Source: Marinobacter sp. es.042 (lineage in GTDB: Bacteria; Pseudomonadota; Gammaproteobacteria; Pseudomonadales; Oleiphilaceae). From it: a stretch of DNA of 64,000 nt. The translations under genes were made by a program, and so were the position numbers. This document shows, piece by piece, positions 1 to 8,087 of the stretch; position 1 is the stretch's first letter; the number at the start of each line of letters is the position of its first letter. Below the pieces are notes generated by a model. That model made no database searches. It was not told where the DNA came from and saw only the letters and a list, made by a program, of their open reading frames with translations. The DNA lies in assembly GCF_900188315.1 (NCBI RefSeq), contig NZ_LT897781.1, forward strand, positions 186,001 to 250,000, written 5' to 3'.

Positions 1-855
1 CATCGCCACTGACTGTCGGGAACCGATATCCTGATGAATGCTCACCGCCTCTTCCGGGGCTACGTGCACCGGCGCCATGAACCAGCGCGGGTCGTAGGCT
101 CCAATGGGGAGCAGCGCCAGATCAATGGGCGAGAACAGCTCGCCGATTTTCCTGAAGATTCTCCCGTAGCCCGTATCGCCGGCGAAATAGAGCCGGAAAC
201 CGTCGATCTCCAGCAGCCAGCTGCACCAGAGTGAGGTGTTGGTATCCGTGGGGGTCCGGCCGCTGAAGTGCTGGGCCGGGAGGCAGAACACTTCTCGGTT
301 GCCAGACAGGGACTCGGATTGCCACCAGTCCAGTTCCATCAGGTTATGGATGCCCCGTTTCTCGAACCATTGCTTAAGCCCTCGGGGAATGCAGAAGCGC
401 AGGTTATCTCCGAAGCGCCGGTGTAACTGGCGCACGGTGTTCTCATCAAGGTGGTCGTAGTGGTTGTGGGAAATCAGCACCAGCTGAATCGGCGGCATGT
501 CTGCTACCGTCAGGGCCGGCGGTGTGTAACGCTTCGGCCCGACCAGTTGAAAGGGGCTGGCGCGTTCCGACAGTACCGGGTCGGTGAGCACGTTCAGACC
601 ACGATACTGGAACAGGAACGAGGCGTGACCCAGCCAGACCAGTTGTGGTTCTTCGGGCGGACTCATCAGGGAATGCGTATCTGGCCGCAGCAGCGTGAAG
701 CGTTTTCCCTTCGGGAAATTGCGGCCCGGGGCCAGTTGCCAGCGCATAAAATCGCCAATGCCATGTCGGGGGACTGGCTCCAGGTTGCGGTACCTGCCCC
801 GATAGAAATGCGGTTCTGCAGCGAGAGCGGCAAGGCGGTCACGATCAACGGTCAT
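1..855 (-). CDS. MBL-fold metallo-hydrolase (NAPE-PLD/UlaG-like), 3' end outside window
   Basis: Reading leftward from the ATG at 855, the frame stays open for 285 codons to the window edge, so the C-terminus is missing. The metal-binding motif is complete: H130-x-H132-x-D134-H135 (in SHNHYDHLD), preceded by the strand WLGHASFLFQ and followed by AGDTGYG, which supplies the usual metal-bridging Asp. The order and spacing match beta-lactamase-fold hydrolases of the NAPE-phospholipase D/UlaG type, which act on phosphoester or lactone substrates; the actual substrate cannot be inferred. There is no signal peptide, so it is probably cytoplasmic. The start overlaps the end of the upstream Nudix gene by 11 bp, so the two are probably co-translated. 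Confidence 0.88.
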   Translation of the reverse strand, partial: MTVDRDRLAALAAEPHFYRGRYRNLEPVPRHGIGDFMRWQLAPGRNFPKGKRFTLLRPDTHSLMSPPEEPQLVWLGHASFLFQYRGLNVLTDPVLSERASPFQLVGPKRYTPPALTVADMPPIQLVLISHNHYDHLDENTVRQLHRRFGDNLRFCIPRGLKQWFEKRGIHNLMELDWWQSESLSGNREVFCLPAQHFSGRTPTDTNTSLWCSWLLEIDGFRLYFAGDTGYGRIFRKIGELFSPIDLALLPIGAYDPRWFMAPVHVAPEEAVSIHQDIGSRQSVAM

Positions 856-1444
856 GGATCGAACTCTCATTCTTGTCAGGGGCCAATGCCAGTAGCTCCT
901 GCAACATGCTGTAGCTTAATCCCCAGATGCAGGCATCCTGGTAACGGCAACAGGGCATGTTGAGTGTCCCTAGGGGAGTGCGCCAGGAAAGTCGGCCCTG
1001 GTTCGCGTCTGCGCGGAGGTAGCCCATCGGCACCCAGACCGCTCGCTCGACTTCGTGATTCGTTGAGACCGACTTCGGTCCCCGCCACTCGAATACATAG
1101 GGGGTGACCACCATCGGGCGCCAGCGGTTGTGATGGCGGGTGACCAGGTCGGAAAGCCGGGTGAGAAAGCGGCCGTGGCGCCTCAGATCCATGCCGGTTT
1201 CTTCCAGTGTTTCCCGCTCGGCAGCGGCCCGTGCAGATGCATCTTCAGGTTGCAGGCGGCCGCCCGGGAAAGCCATGTCGCCAGACCAGGGGTCACCCTC
1301 CCGACGGGCCCGCTGGATAAAGAGCAACTCCTTGACGCCGTTTTCCGTGCTTCGAAAGATAAGGGCGACGGACGCTCGGGCAAATCGGCGCCGAAACGGT
1401 ATCTTGTGGGGGCGCAAATGGCTTAGCCAGGATTTCGAGGTCAC
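845..1444 (-). CDS. Nudix hydrolase, NudL/CoA pyrophosphatase type
   Basis: A 199-residue protein with a Nudix box: FPGGR..., then Asp/Ser and an Ala run, then RETLEETGMD. The spacing between the first GG and the REx(2)EE helix is one residue longer than the textbook box. This is seen in the NudL/NUDT8 group, which hydrolyses the diphosphate of CoA or acyl-CoA. It has no signal peptide. The start is a GTG at 1444; no good ATG occurs before the domain. It is the first gene of a two-gene unit with the MBL hydrolase, which begins inside its last codons. The family call is firm; CoA as substrate is an inference. Confidence 0.87.
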   Translation of the reverse strand: MTSKSWLSHLRPHKIPFRRRFARASVALIFRSTENGVKELLFIQRARREGDPWSGDMAFPGGRLQPEDASARAAAERETLEETGMDLRRHGRFLTRLSDLVTRHHNRWRPMVVTPYVFEWRGPKSVSTNHEVERAVWVPMGYLRADANQGRLSWRTPLGTLNMPCCRYQDACIWGLSYSMLQELLALAPDKNESSIHDR

Positions 1445-1670
1445 GAAAGCCTATCCTCTGGTAATGGTTGGTTATAGTTAAACACATCCTGCACAGGCAA
1501 GACGCAATCCCAATATTCAAAACTTCAATCTGACGGCTCGCTGGCCATTGTCGGTTCCTTCGCCGTGCGCAGAACCGCTCAAAATTTTCTGGCTTTGGTC
1601 TACATTGTATTGAAGCGAGTGGTAACCCACCGGTTATCGCACCAATCATTGACACGTTGGCGGTGGATTG

Positions 1671-3242
1671 ATGGAGCTGGAGCAGATCAATGCCATAGAG
1701 CGGGCAACCCGTTATGGGCGCGCCGAGGTGCTTCGCATCGGCGTGGCCGTGATCTTCATTGTCGGCATCATGTTGTATGTCCGCTCAATAGGGGCAGATG
1801 CGCCAAACATGGTCATGCTGGTGGCAGCGGCCATGATCGGCGGCTACATGGCGATGAATATTGGCGCAAACGATGTCGCCAATAACGTAGGCCCTGCCGT
1901 CGGCTCCAAGGCTCTTACGCTCGCCGGTGCAATCGCCATTGCCGCGATCTTTGAGGCCAGTGGCGCGCTTATCGCCGGTGGCGATGTGGTCAGCACGATA
2001 AAAAAGGGGATTATTGATCCTGCCCTGATTGGCGATGCCGACACCTTCATCTGGCTCATGATAGCCGCCTTGCTTGCTGCCGCGCTGTGGTTGAATGTCG
2101 CAACGTACGTGGGCGCGCCAGTCTCCACGACACACTCAATTGTTGGTGGTGTTATGGGAGCGGGCATCGCTGCCGGTGGCTCGGGCATTGTTGATTGGGG
2201 ACAGTTCGGCCAGATCGCTGCCAGTTGGGTTATTTCCCCGGTGCTTGGCGGTGCCATCGCAGCCTTGTCTCTGTACCTAATCAAGCGCCGGATTACCTAC
2301 AAGCGGGATATTGCGCAGGCTGCGAAACACAATGTTCCCCTGTTTGTTGCAATTATGGCCTGGGTCTTTTCGACCTATCTGGTGTTAAAGGGATTAAGCA
2401 AGATTGTGGAGATCGGGTTGCTTCCCGCCGTTGGATTGGGGGCAATCGTCGGAGTAATCGTATGGTGGCTTACAAAGTGGTTGATTCACCGCCACTCGGC
2501 CGAGGTAGCAAACAGCAAGGCGGGCGTTGATGGCCTTTTTACTATCCCGCTGATTTTTGCGGCCGCGCTCCTGAGCTTTGCCCACGGCGCGAATGACGTT
2601 GCCAACGCAGTCGGCCCGCTGGCCGCGATCAATGAAGCCGTGCTTCAGGGCGGAATAGCGTCCAAGGCCACGATTCCCAGCTGGGTGTTGTTGGTGGGTG
2701 CACTCGGCATTGCGCTTGGCCTGGCACTGTTTGGCCCCAAGCTCATACGCACGGTTGGTTCGGAAATAACGGAGCTCGACCGGATGCGGGCTTTCTGCGT
2801 GGCGATGGCTGCGGCGGTTACGGTTATCGTTGCCAGTCAGTTAGGCCTTCCGGTGAGCTCAACGCATATTGCGATAGGGGGTGTGTTTGGCGTTGGCTTT
2901 TTGCGCGAACATCTCAAAACGACCTACCGCCAGAAGATCGATGAGATCGAGGCGCACTATGCCGGAGAGGACCGGGAGAAAGTAGAGCGGGTGCTGGAAG
3001 AGTTCCAGGAAGCTTCCTTTGAGGAGAAGGGACAAATTCTACAGAACCTCAAGAGGAATAATGGTGGCACGGCACCGATCTCGAAAAGCGATCGCAAGGG
3101 TCTGAAAAAGGTTTATCGCCAGGAGCTGGTAAAGCGATCAGCGGTTTTCAGGATTGTGGCTGCCTGGATTGTCACCGTTCCATTATCGGGACTGTTAGCG
3201 GCTATGCTTTTCTTCACGATCAGAGGGATGCTTCTTCCATAA
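1671..3242 (+). CDS. Inorganic phosphate transporter, PiT family
   Basis: A 523-residue multi-span membrane protein carrying the duplicated PHO4/PiT signature: GANDVANNVGPAVG at about 65-78 and GANDVANAVGPLAA from about 306. These two inverted halves form the ion-coupled phosphate path in PiT carriers. Residues about 415-490 form a charged cytoplasmic loop before the last membrane segment. ATG 1671 is preferred over the adjoining in-frame TTG at 1668. Its 3' end overlaps by 23 bp the convergent small gene at 3220, and a second, unrelated phosphate transporter follows on the opposite strand. PiT systems are usually low-affinity symporters; metal-phosphate as substrate is possible. Confidence 0.95.
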   Translation: MELEQINAIERATRYGRAEVLRIGVAVIFIVGIMLYVRSIGADAPNMVMLVAAAMIGGYMAMNIGANDVANNVGPAVGSKALTLAGAIAIAAIFEASGALIAGGDVVSTIKKGIIDPALIGDADTFIWLMIAALLAAALWLNVATYVGAPVSTTHSIVGGVMGAGIAAGGSGIVDWGQFGQIAASWVISPVLGGAIAALSLYLIKRRITYKRDIAQAAKHNVPLFVAIMAWVFSTYLVLKGLSKIVEIGLLPAVGLGAIVGVIVWWLTKWLIHRHSAEVANSKAGVDGLFTIPLIFAAALLSFAHGANDVANAVGPLAAINEAVLQGGIASKATIPSWVLLVGALGIALGLALFGPKLIRTVGSEITELDRMRAFCVAMAAAVTVIVASQLGLPVSSTHIAIGGVFGVGFLREHLKTTYRQKIDEIEAHYAGEDREKVERVLEEFQEASFEEKGQILQNLKRNNGGTAPISKSDRKGLKKVYRQELVKRSAVFRIVAAWIVTVPLSGLLAAMLFFTIRGMLLP

Positions 3243-3465
3243 GTTCCCTCAATTTGGCAAGTTGCGCCTCAACGACTCGCAGGCGAACTTCTGTTTGAGC
3301 GGGTGTTTCCCCCGGGGCGCCGGAAGCCAGTCGGTCGCGGTATTTCTCCTGCTTCTCCACCAGCCGCTCTTCAAGCCGCTTCAGTTCTTCAAGCTCCAGG
3401 GATTTACCCTTGTCATGGTCGCCCAGAATATCGTCAAGCTTCGCCACAAGATCCTTGAAACCCAC
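3220..3465 (-). CDS. Small coiled-coil protein between two phosphate transporters
   Basis: An 81-residue, highly charged, soluble protein with no Cys and no signal peptide. It consists almost wholly of heptad-like helix (KSLELEELKRLEERLVEKQEK, then a Gly/Pro/Thr break, then a second helix ending in RELMEEASL). It starts with GTG 3465, with AGAGGGG about 9 nt upstream. Its last 23 bp overlap the end of the PiT gene on the other strand. It lies 38 bp downstream of the stop of the Na/Pi transporter gene on the same strand and is probably its second cistron. I do not recognise the family; a helical hairpin or oligomerising partner is all the sequence supports. Confidence 0.7.
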   Translation of the reverse strand: MGFKDLVAKLDDILGDHDKGKSLELEELKRLEERLVEKQEKYRDRLASGAPGETPAQTEVRLRVVEAQLAKLRELMEEASL

Positions 3466-3503
3466 TGTTCCGTCCCCTCTGTTTAAAGCTTAATCGGAAT
3501 TCG

Positions 3504-5312
3504 TCATGGCATGACCTCTGCCCCACCTGCGTCGCTCACCGACAGCTCCTCCGTGGTTCGAGCGGCTTGAACATCCATGGCAGTCAGAAGCTCGCGGGTT
3601 CCTGTCAGAATAGCATCGACGGTTTCACTGGCGTAGGCAGAATCGTTTAGCAGGGAAGTAGCCATGGCGGCATCAATCCGTTTTGCACCCAGGAGTTTTG
3701 TGACACGACCGACCATCGATTCGCGGTCTACTCGTGCACGCACAGCGATCTCGTCGAGCTCCAGTATGGCTGTGCTGGCATCCTCAAACCGACCTTCGTA
3801 ACAACGATGGGTCTCACGCAGTACCATCGCGACTCGCAGCCGAAGCTCGTTGTATTCTTTACGAATCGTGGCGTTATCCGACGCCATATAGATTGTGAGA
3901 TTCTTGCGCAGGTGTTTGACATGTTTGATGGCTTCAACCATTTCCGCGGCCGCATGCTGAAGACGATAAAGCGATTCGGTGGAGTTTGCCGGCGATTCCC
4001 GGGTCATTCGCCCGGAAATAAAGTCGAGAATGGCGTTGTATAGCTGCTTTACCCGCTGTCGGTAGATCAGGTCGATGTCGATATCGATGCGTTCCCGGGA
4101 ATTGTTAATCGTCGCTTCAAGATCATCGCTCAGGCGAATACTTTCACGGTGCAGGTGGAGACCATGTGCAAGGATAACGAAGGCTTGATCGAACAGGTGC
4201 CAGACCTCCCTGCGTACTGCCGCGTTTGCACTATCGGGTGAGTCCATCGCAGCCTGATTCAGGTACCTTGGCTGTGCGGCGAGCTCTTCCTCTCGCTCAG
4301 GCAGCCAGCGTTCGAGTGCTCGTGCCATTCTCGAGATCAGTGGCAGCATGATGGCAACACCAAGGCAGTTGAACAGGGTATGGAATACCGCGAGCTTGAC
4401 CGTATAGTCATCGTCGGCGATCGACATGAGGGCTGACAGGGCATCCACGGACCAACGCAGAGGCTCGATCAGCGCCAGGGCGATCACTGCCGTTGCCGCG
4501 TTAAATAGAAGATGGGCACCTGCCAGACGCTTGCCAGTGATATTTGCACCGAGACCACCGATCAGCGCGGTGACTGTTGTGCCGATATTCGCACCAATGG
4601 CCAGTGCCAGGGCGTTTTCGTAGGTAATCTGGCCCGTGGCCAGACCGGCCAGAGTGAGCGCCAGCGTCGCATGGCTGGATTGCATCACGACGGTCGCCAG
4701 AATTCCGAGGCCTGTATAGACAAGAAGTCCAGCGACACCGTCCATTGCGTACTCGCGCAGATCGACAGCCGACTGATAGCTTTCGAAGCCCGCCTTCATG
4801 AAATCGATACCGAGAAACAGAAACCCGAGCCCTGCGAGAATTGCACCTAAGGCTTTCCATGCTCGTGGTTGCTGGAAATTCAGTACCACGCCAAAGACAA
4901 GCATCGGCAAGGCAAAGGCCGAAAGGCTCATTTTCATACCGATGGTGGCGAACAACCAGGCGCCGGTGGTGGTACCGAGATTGGCGCCGAAGATAATGCC
5001 GATACCCGTGATCAGCGGAAGCAAGCCGGCGCTCAAAAACGAGATCGTGATCACCGATACCAGAGAACTGGACTGCATGATGGCGGTACTGACGATGCCA
5101 AAACCGAGGCTTTTCGGAATCGTATCTGTTGTACGACGCAGCACGCTCTCGAGAAAACCACCGGTAAACTGGCGAAACCCGTTCTCCAGCGAGAGCATGC
5201 CGAACAGAAAAATGGCAACCCCGGCGGCAATCTGTTTGAACTCGGGACTCATCCAGAGTGCAAGGGCGAGAATTCCGAGTATAAGAGCAAGAAAGAGTTG
5301 GCGATAGTTCAC
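3504..5312 (-). CDS. Na+/Pi cotransporter (NptA/PNaS family) with C-terminal PhoU-like domain
   Basis: A 602-residue protein. The N-terminal part to about residue 345 holds the two repeated Na/Pi-cotransporter halves, each with a QSS signature (QSSSLVSVITISFLSAG and QSSHATLALTLAG) and the paired FGANLGTTTG / IGANIGTTVT loops. Residues about 370-590 are a soluble helical PhoU-like region. This is the bacterial SLC34-like architecture. The start is GTG 5312, chosen because the membrane segment begins at once. It ends 38 bp before the 81-residue coiled-coil gene on the same strand. In many bacteria PhoU-like tails sense phosphate status; that role here is inferred. Confidence 0.93.
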   Translation of the reverse strand: MNYRQLFLALILGILALALWMSPEFKQIAAGVAIFLFGMLSLENGFRQFTGGFLESVLRRTTDTIPKSLGFGIVSTAIMQSSSLVSVITISFLSAGLLPLITGIGIIFGANLGTTTGAWLFATIGMKMSLSAFALPMLVFGVVLNFQQPRAWKALGAILAGLGFLFLGIDFMKAGFESYQSAVDLREYAMDGVAGLLVYTGLGILATVVMQSSHATLALTLAGLATGQITYENALALAIGANIGTTVTALIGGLGANITGKRLAGAHLLFNAATAVIALALIEPLRWSVDALSALMSIADDDYTVKLAVFHTLFNCLGVAIMLPLISRMARALERWLPEREEELAAQPRYLNQAAMDSPDSANAAVRREVWHLFDQAFVILAHGLHLHRESIRLSDDLEATINNSRERIDIDIDLIYRQRVKQLYNAILDFISGRMTRESPANSTESLYRLQHAAAEMVEAIKHVKHLRKNLTIYMASDNATIRKEYNELRLRVAMVLRETHRCYEGRFEDASTAILELDEIAVRARVDRESMVGRVTKLLGAKRIDAAMATSLLNDSAYASETVDAILTGTRELLTAMDVQAARTTEELSVSDAGGAEVMP

Positions 5313-5357
5313 TGGGATTCAATTTCCCCTTTTATGAATTACTTGACTATCAGTTTG

Positions 5358-5376
5358 CACTGGAACCATACCAGTG
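5358..5376. promoter_or_regulatory. Inverted repeat upstream of the Na/Pi transporter
   Basis: Perfect 6-bp arms CACTGG / CCAGTG with a 7-nt spacer, 46 to 64 bp upstream of the transporter start. It could be an operator in the 256-bp gap before the next gene. It does not resemble an E. coli Pho box. Otherwise this gap shows only AT-rich sequence and no convincing gene. Confidence 0.3.
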
Positions 5377-5568
5377 ATCATCCTTTTGAATTGTAGGCTG
5401 TTTACTTTTAAACGCGTACCCGAACCCTGAATCGAACTTTAATACCCCGGCATTAATCGCACAAAAGCGAGCGATTGAAATTGTGCCTTGCGATGGCCCG
5501 GGAGTAGAGGCGCTGTTTCAGAACAAAAAGCTGGTGAGCCAGATGCAAGGTTCAGACTGGAGGTGGAA

Positions 5569-5871
5569 ATGCAGTTTGTAATCGGTGGAATTTTTGTACT
5601 TATCGTCGCGTTTTTGGTCTGGCGGAGTAAAAATAATACCGACCCTGTCGATCAGGCCTGTGCCTCTGAAATAGGCGCGCTGTTCAAGTCGAATCGGGAT
5701 CCCGCGCCGCAGGCCATAGCCGATATTTTTGTAAAACATCATATTCCTCGTTCTCAATGCCCCAGGGTAGGGCGAATGGTGATTGCGCAACTGAACAAGA
5801 ACGGTTTGGAACCAGACGATTCCAGGATCGCCATGATCAAGGTCAGGGAGGCTTATACGCGGGTTCCGTAA
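5569..5871 (+). CDS. Small membrane-anchored hypothetical protein
   Basis: A 100-residue protein. ATG 5569 is chosen because a strong Shine-Dalgarno (GGAGGTGG) lies just upstream, though the frame is open further 5'. Residues 2-18 form one hydrophobic segment (FVIGGIFVLIVAFLVW) followed directly by RSKN, so the N-terminus is a signal anchor. The rest, about 75 residues, is predicted soluble and holds two Cys separated by about 40 residues. I do not recognise the family. It stands alone, with a probable gene remnant immediately downstream. Confidence 0.7.
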   Translation: MQFVIGGIFVLIVAFLVWRSKNNTDPVDQACASEIGALFKSNRDPAPQAIADIFVKHHIPRSQCPRVGRMVIAQLNKNGLEPDDSRIAMIKVREAYTRVP

Positions 5872-5921
5872 AGGCCAAAGGGCTGGCACAGTGTTGCGTA
5901 TAGCACCCGACAGGAGGCCAG

Positions 5922-5984
5922 ATGACGTTCGAGCATATCGTTCAGATAAACGACCTGACCAAGCCCGAGCCAGGGGTATTTTGA
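5922..5984 (+). pseudogene. Probable remnant of an AtaL-like (DUF1857) SRPBCC gene
   Basis: An AGGAGG ribosome binding site lies 5 nt before an ATG that opens the peptide MTFEHIVQINDL, then stops (TGA) after 20 codons. From memory, AtaL-like SRPBCC proteins begin M-x-FEH-L/I-V-QINDP-x-NP, so the first dozen residues and the translation signals look preserved while the body of the gene is gone or decayed. No frame of the next 150 bp restores the family. The next gene downstream (6136) is a different SRPBCC protein. A short leader peptide of unrelated origin is the alternative; this is a judgement from pattern only. Confidence 0.42.
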
Positions 5985-6135
5985 TTTCCAATGGCAGCTT
6001 TTGCAGACCTGGTTCAGTTTTAGCGCCTTGAAGAGTTCCGGCGAGATAGACCCGTCTGGGCGTTTGCATGATCGGGCTTCCTGAGGTGAACGTGAGACCG
6101 TATCTTGTTTGTGATCCCGCAGTTGAGGAGTAGCC

Positions 6136-6570
6136 ATGTTTCGCATTCATGTCGAACGAGTTCTCGAGAAGGATATCGAGTCAGTCTTCGAAGCCATCTC
6201 CGACCACGCTCGCTATTCTCGGTTTCCAGGGGTTAGTACGTCGTTACTGATTGAAGAGGGTAGAGGCGAGAAAAATGGCACTGGCGCCCTGAGAATTATC
6301 GGAGCTGGCCGGCTTGAGCTCACTGAGCGTATTACCCGGTTCGAGAGGCCAAACCGAATGCACTATCAAATTGAAAAATCGAGCCCGTTCACCGTTCAGC
6401 ACACGAAGGGAGAAATTGTTTTAAAGCCAGAAGGGGAACAGACCCGGGTTACCTGGGTTTCTGAAGGGCACGTGCAAGTGCCGCTGCTGGGCCGGGTAAT
6501 GGACCGTTTGGCTGAGCGCAGCTTTTCGAGGGCTTTCAATTCTCTGCTCAAGTCTATTGAGCGGCTCTAG
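6136..6570 (+). CDS. SRPBCC (START/polyketide cyclase-like) family protein
   Basis: A 144-residue protein with the helix-grip pattern: an N-terminal strand, the helix DIESVFEAISDHARYSRFPG, then alternating strands (GTGALRIIGAGRLELTERI, MHYQIEKSSPF, GEIVLKPEGEQTRVTWVS), and a long C-terminal helix from PLLGRVMDRL to the end. Such proteins bind hydrophobic ligands in the cavity. No catalytic residues are recognisable. GAGGAG sits upstream of ATG 6136. It is a single gene, convergent with the MgtC-like gene. The ligand is unknown. Confidence 0.88.
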   Translation: MFRIHVERVLEKDIESVFEAISDHARYSRFPGVSTSLLIEEGRGEKNGTGALRIIGAGRLELTERITRFERPNRMHYQIEKSSPFTVQHTKGEIVLKPEGEQTRVTWVSEGHVQVPLLGRVMDRLAERSFSRAFNSLLKSIERL

Positions 6571-6612
6571 GATTTCAGCTCAGCCGGGACGACATGCTGG
6601 CCTGCCAGTCAG

Positions 6613-7065
6613 TCACTCTTCGATCATTTCCCGTTCAAACCGGCCCAGCACAACCATGATAATGAGTGCCAACACGGTCACCATGCTGGCAAGAACCAGC
6701 GTGCCCAGACCGCAGGCGACACCGATTGCTCCGCAAATCCAGATGGAAGCGCCGGTGGTAATGCCCTGAACGCTTCCGCGGCTTTGAATAATGCAGCCGG
6801 CGCCGAGAAACCCGATACCGCCGATCACACCTTCAACGATCCGCGACGGGTCTATCCGTGCCGAAGGGTCGCCTTCTGCGGTCGTCATCAGGATATGCAG
6901 GCCAATCAGAATGAATGCCGAGGCTCCTACGGAAACCAGCATGTGAGAGCGGAGCCCCGCGGGTTTCCCTCGCAGTTCCCGCTCAAGCCCGAGTGCCAGC
7001 GCCAAACCGGCGGCCATGAGCAGGCGGACAATGATGTCCAGTGGTGGGATTTCACTCTCGAACAT
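6613..7065 (-). CDS. MgtC/SapB family inner-membrane protein
   Basis: A 150-residue protein with the MgtC hallmarks: five hydrophobic segments, the motif ALGLERELRGKPAGLRSHML near residues 22-42, and GGIGFLGAG in the middle third. It lacks the soluble ACT-like C-terminal domain of Salmonella MgtC, so it is of the short SapB/YhiD type. In other bacteria the family is linked to low Mg2+, acid tolerance and ATP synthase modulation. It lies 51 bp downstream of the DUF1328 gene on the same strand and could be co-transcribed with it and with the small membrane protein at 7402. Confidence 0.9.
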   Translation of the reverse strand: MFESEIPPLDIIVRLLMAAGLALALGLERELRGKPAGLRSHMLVSVGASAFILIGLHILMTTAEGDPSARIDPSRIVEGVIGGIGFLGAGCIIQSRGSVQGITTGASIWICGAIGVACGLGTLVLASMVTVLALIIMVVLGRFEREMIEE

Positions 7066-7116
7066 GCGAGGTCCCCAACGGAAAGGTTAAGTGTATTTTG
7101 GCGTTCGGGACATGCC

Positions 7117-7293
7117 CTAGACTTTGGGGCCCTTGCCCCGGAAGACGTTCACTATTAAAGATACAACCAGCAGTACCAGAAAAATGAAGAACAATATCTT
7201 CGCAAAGCCGGCGGCCGTTCCTGCAATACCTCCAAAACCAAGAACGCCCGCAATGATCGCAATTACCAGACAGACGATAGCCCAATAGAGCAT
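7117..7293 (-). CDS. DUF1328 (YtjA-like) small membrane protein
   Basis: A 58-residue protein read from ATG 7293, with AGGAGG directly upstream. The sequence is two membrane helices: [20 protein letters not shown], then a GGIAGTAAG turn, then [20 protein letters not shown] and a basic tail. The first helix and the [18 protein letters not shown] core are the DUF1328/YtjA signature. These proteins are common in gammaproteobacteria and often stress-induced; the mechanism is unknown. It sits within a run of small membrane-protein genes on the minus strand. Confidence 0.9.
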   Translation of the reverse strand: MLYWAIVCLVIAIIAGVLGFGGIAGTAAGFAKILFFIFLVLLVVSLIVNVFRGKGPKV

Positions 7294-7401
7294 TTGCCAT
7301 CCTCCTTTTCAGGGTTGTGTTCTAACCGTGGCACGCGGAGGGGCAGTGCGCAACTTTCAGGCGTCTTTGTGAAGGGATAGTAACGGGGCATTAATCCGGC
7401 A

Positions 7402-7605
7402 TCAGAGTTCGACAAACCGTGGCACAACCATGAGCCCAACACCCACTGCCAGCATCTCCCAGGCGCTGCTGGCCAGGTAGGGATACAGGATCATGGCAAT
7501 GCCGCAGTATCGGGTGACGATGTTTTTCCTGCGCCGGCCATACATGAAATAGGCGAAACCGATGCAGCCGAACAGCAGCGACAGGAAGATGTCAGCGGTT
7601 TCCAT
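7402..7605 (-). CDS. Small two-helix membrane protein
   Basis: A 67-residue protein starting at ATG 7605, with GGAGGAG 10 nt upstream. It has two hydrophobic stretches (ADIFLSLLFGCIGFAYFMYG and GIAMILYPYLASSAWEMLAVGVGLMVV) joined by the basic turn RRRKNIVTRY. It is likely an integral inner-membrane protein with the basic loop in the cytoplasm. I do not assign a family. It is the most upstream of three small membrane-protein genes that run leftward (this one, DUF1328, MgtC-like). Confidence 0.75.
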   Translation of the reverse strand: METADIFLSLLFGCIGFAYFMYGRRRKNIVTRYCGIAMILYPYLASSAWEMLAVGVGLMVVPRFVEL

Positions 7606-7677
7606 GCGGTGAACTCCTCCGGTAAGTTTACCCGTATAGACTAATTGTAGAGTTTTAAAATAGGGAGCAAGTTGCTT

Positions 7678-8007
7678 ATGAAAGTGTCTTTTTCAGTGAA
7701 AGCGGTGCTAATCCTGTTATCACTTGCGCTGGCACCGATAGTAGCGCATGCGAAGCCCGTGTGGATCGATGTCCGCACAGAGGCGGAACATCGGCAAAGC
7801 CACATAGATGGAGACCCGCTGATTCCTCATGACCAGATCGTTGCGGAGGTTACCGAGAGGTTCCCGGACAAAGACACCGAGATTAATCTTTATTGCCGCA
7901 GCGGCAATAGAGCTGGTGTCGCAAAATCGGCTCTGGAGCGTGCCGGTTACACCAATGTTGAGAACAGGGGGAGCCTGGCCGAGGCGCGTGGAGCGCGCAG
8001 TCTATAG
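7678..8007 (+). CDS. Periplasmic rhodanese-like sulfurtransferase
   Basis: A 109-residue protein with a signal peptide to about residue 25 (cleavage after AHA) and a single rhodanese domain. The domain shows WIDVRTEAEHRQSHIDGD, then the active-site loop C73-RSGNRA, which is the six-residue loop of sulfur-transferring rhodaneses (PspE/GlpE type). The catalytic Cys is intact. ATG 7678 is preferred to the in-frame TTG six bases upstream because GGGAG is better spaced from the ATG. It resembles PspE, a periplasmic thiosulfate sulfurtransferase. It is a stand-alone gene. Confidence 0.88.
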   Translation: MKVSFSVKAVLILLSLALAPIVAHAKPVWIDVRTEAEHRQSHIDGDPLIPHDQIVAEVTERFPDKDTEINLYCRSGNRAGVAKSALERAGYTNVENRGSLAEARGARSL

Positions 8008-8035
8008 GGAGCGAACAATTTTTAGCCACTTCAGG

Positions 8036-8041
8036 TATAAT
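8036..8041 (+). promoter_or_regulatory. Candidate -10 element (TATAAT)
   Basis: A perfect TATAAT lies 46 bp upstream of the 52-codon gene at 8088. The -35 region is weak (GAACAA at a 17-bp spacing), so this is only suggestive of a separate promoter for the small gene. Confidence 0.35.
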
Positions 8042-8087
8042 GGAAAGCTTACGATATTAATTAAGCCATCCCGACCTGGATATCACT

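Noticed and set aside
1445-1670. Possible Pho box between the Nudix and PiT genes
   Set aside because: No repeat matching CTGTCAT-type half-sites spaced by 4 bp is visible.
5853-6146. A 97-codon minus-strand frame with CKSCHWKSKYPW
   Set aside because: The two Cys looked like a zinc site, but no ribosome site or further pattern supports it, and the plus strand holds a better start signal. Not fully excluded.
5518-6150. A 210-codon minus-strand frame across the 5.5-6.1 kb region
   Set aside because: It covers the small gene at 5569, which has a strong ribosome site, and the AGGAGG start at 5922; no family features are seen in it.
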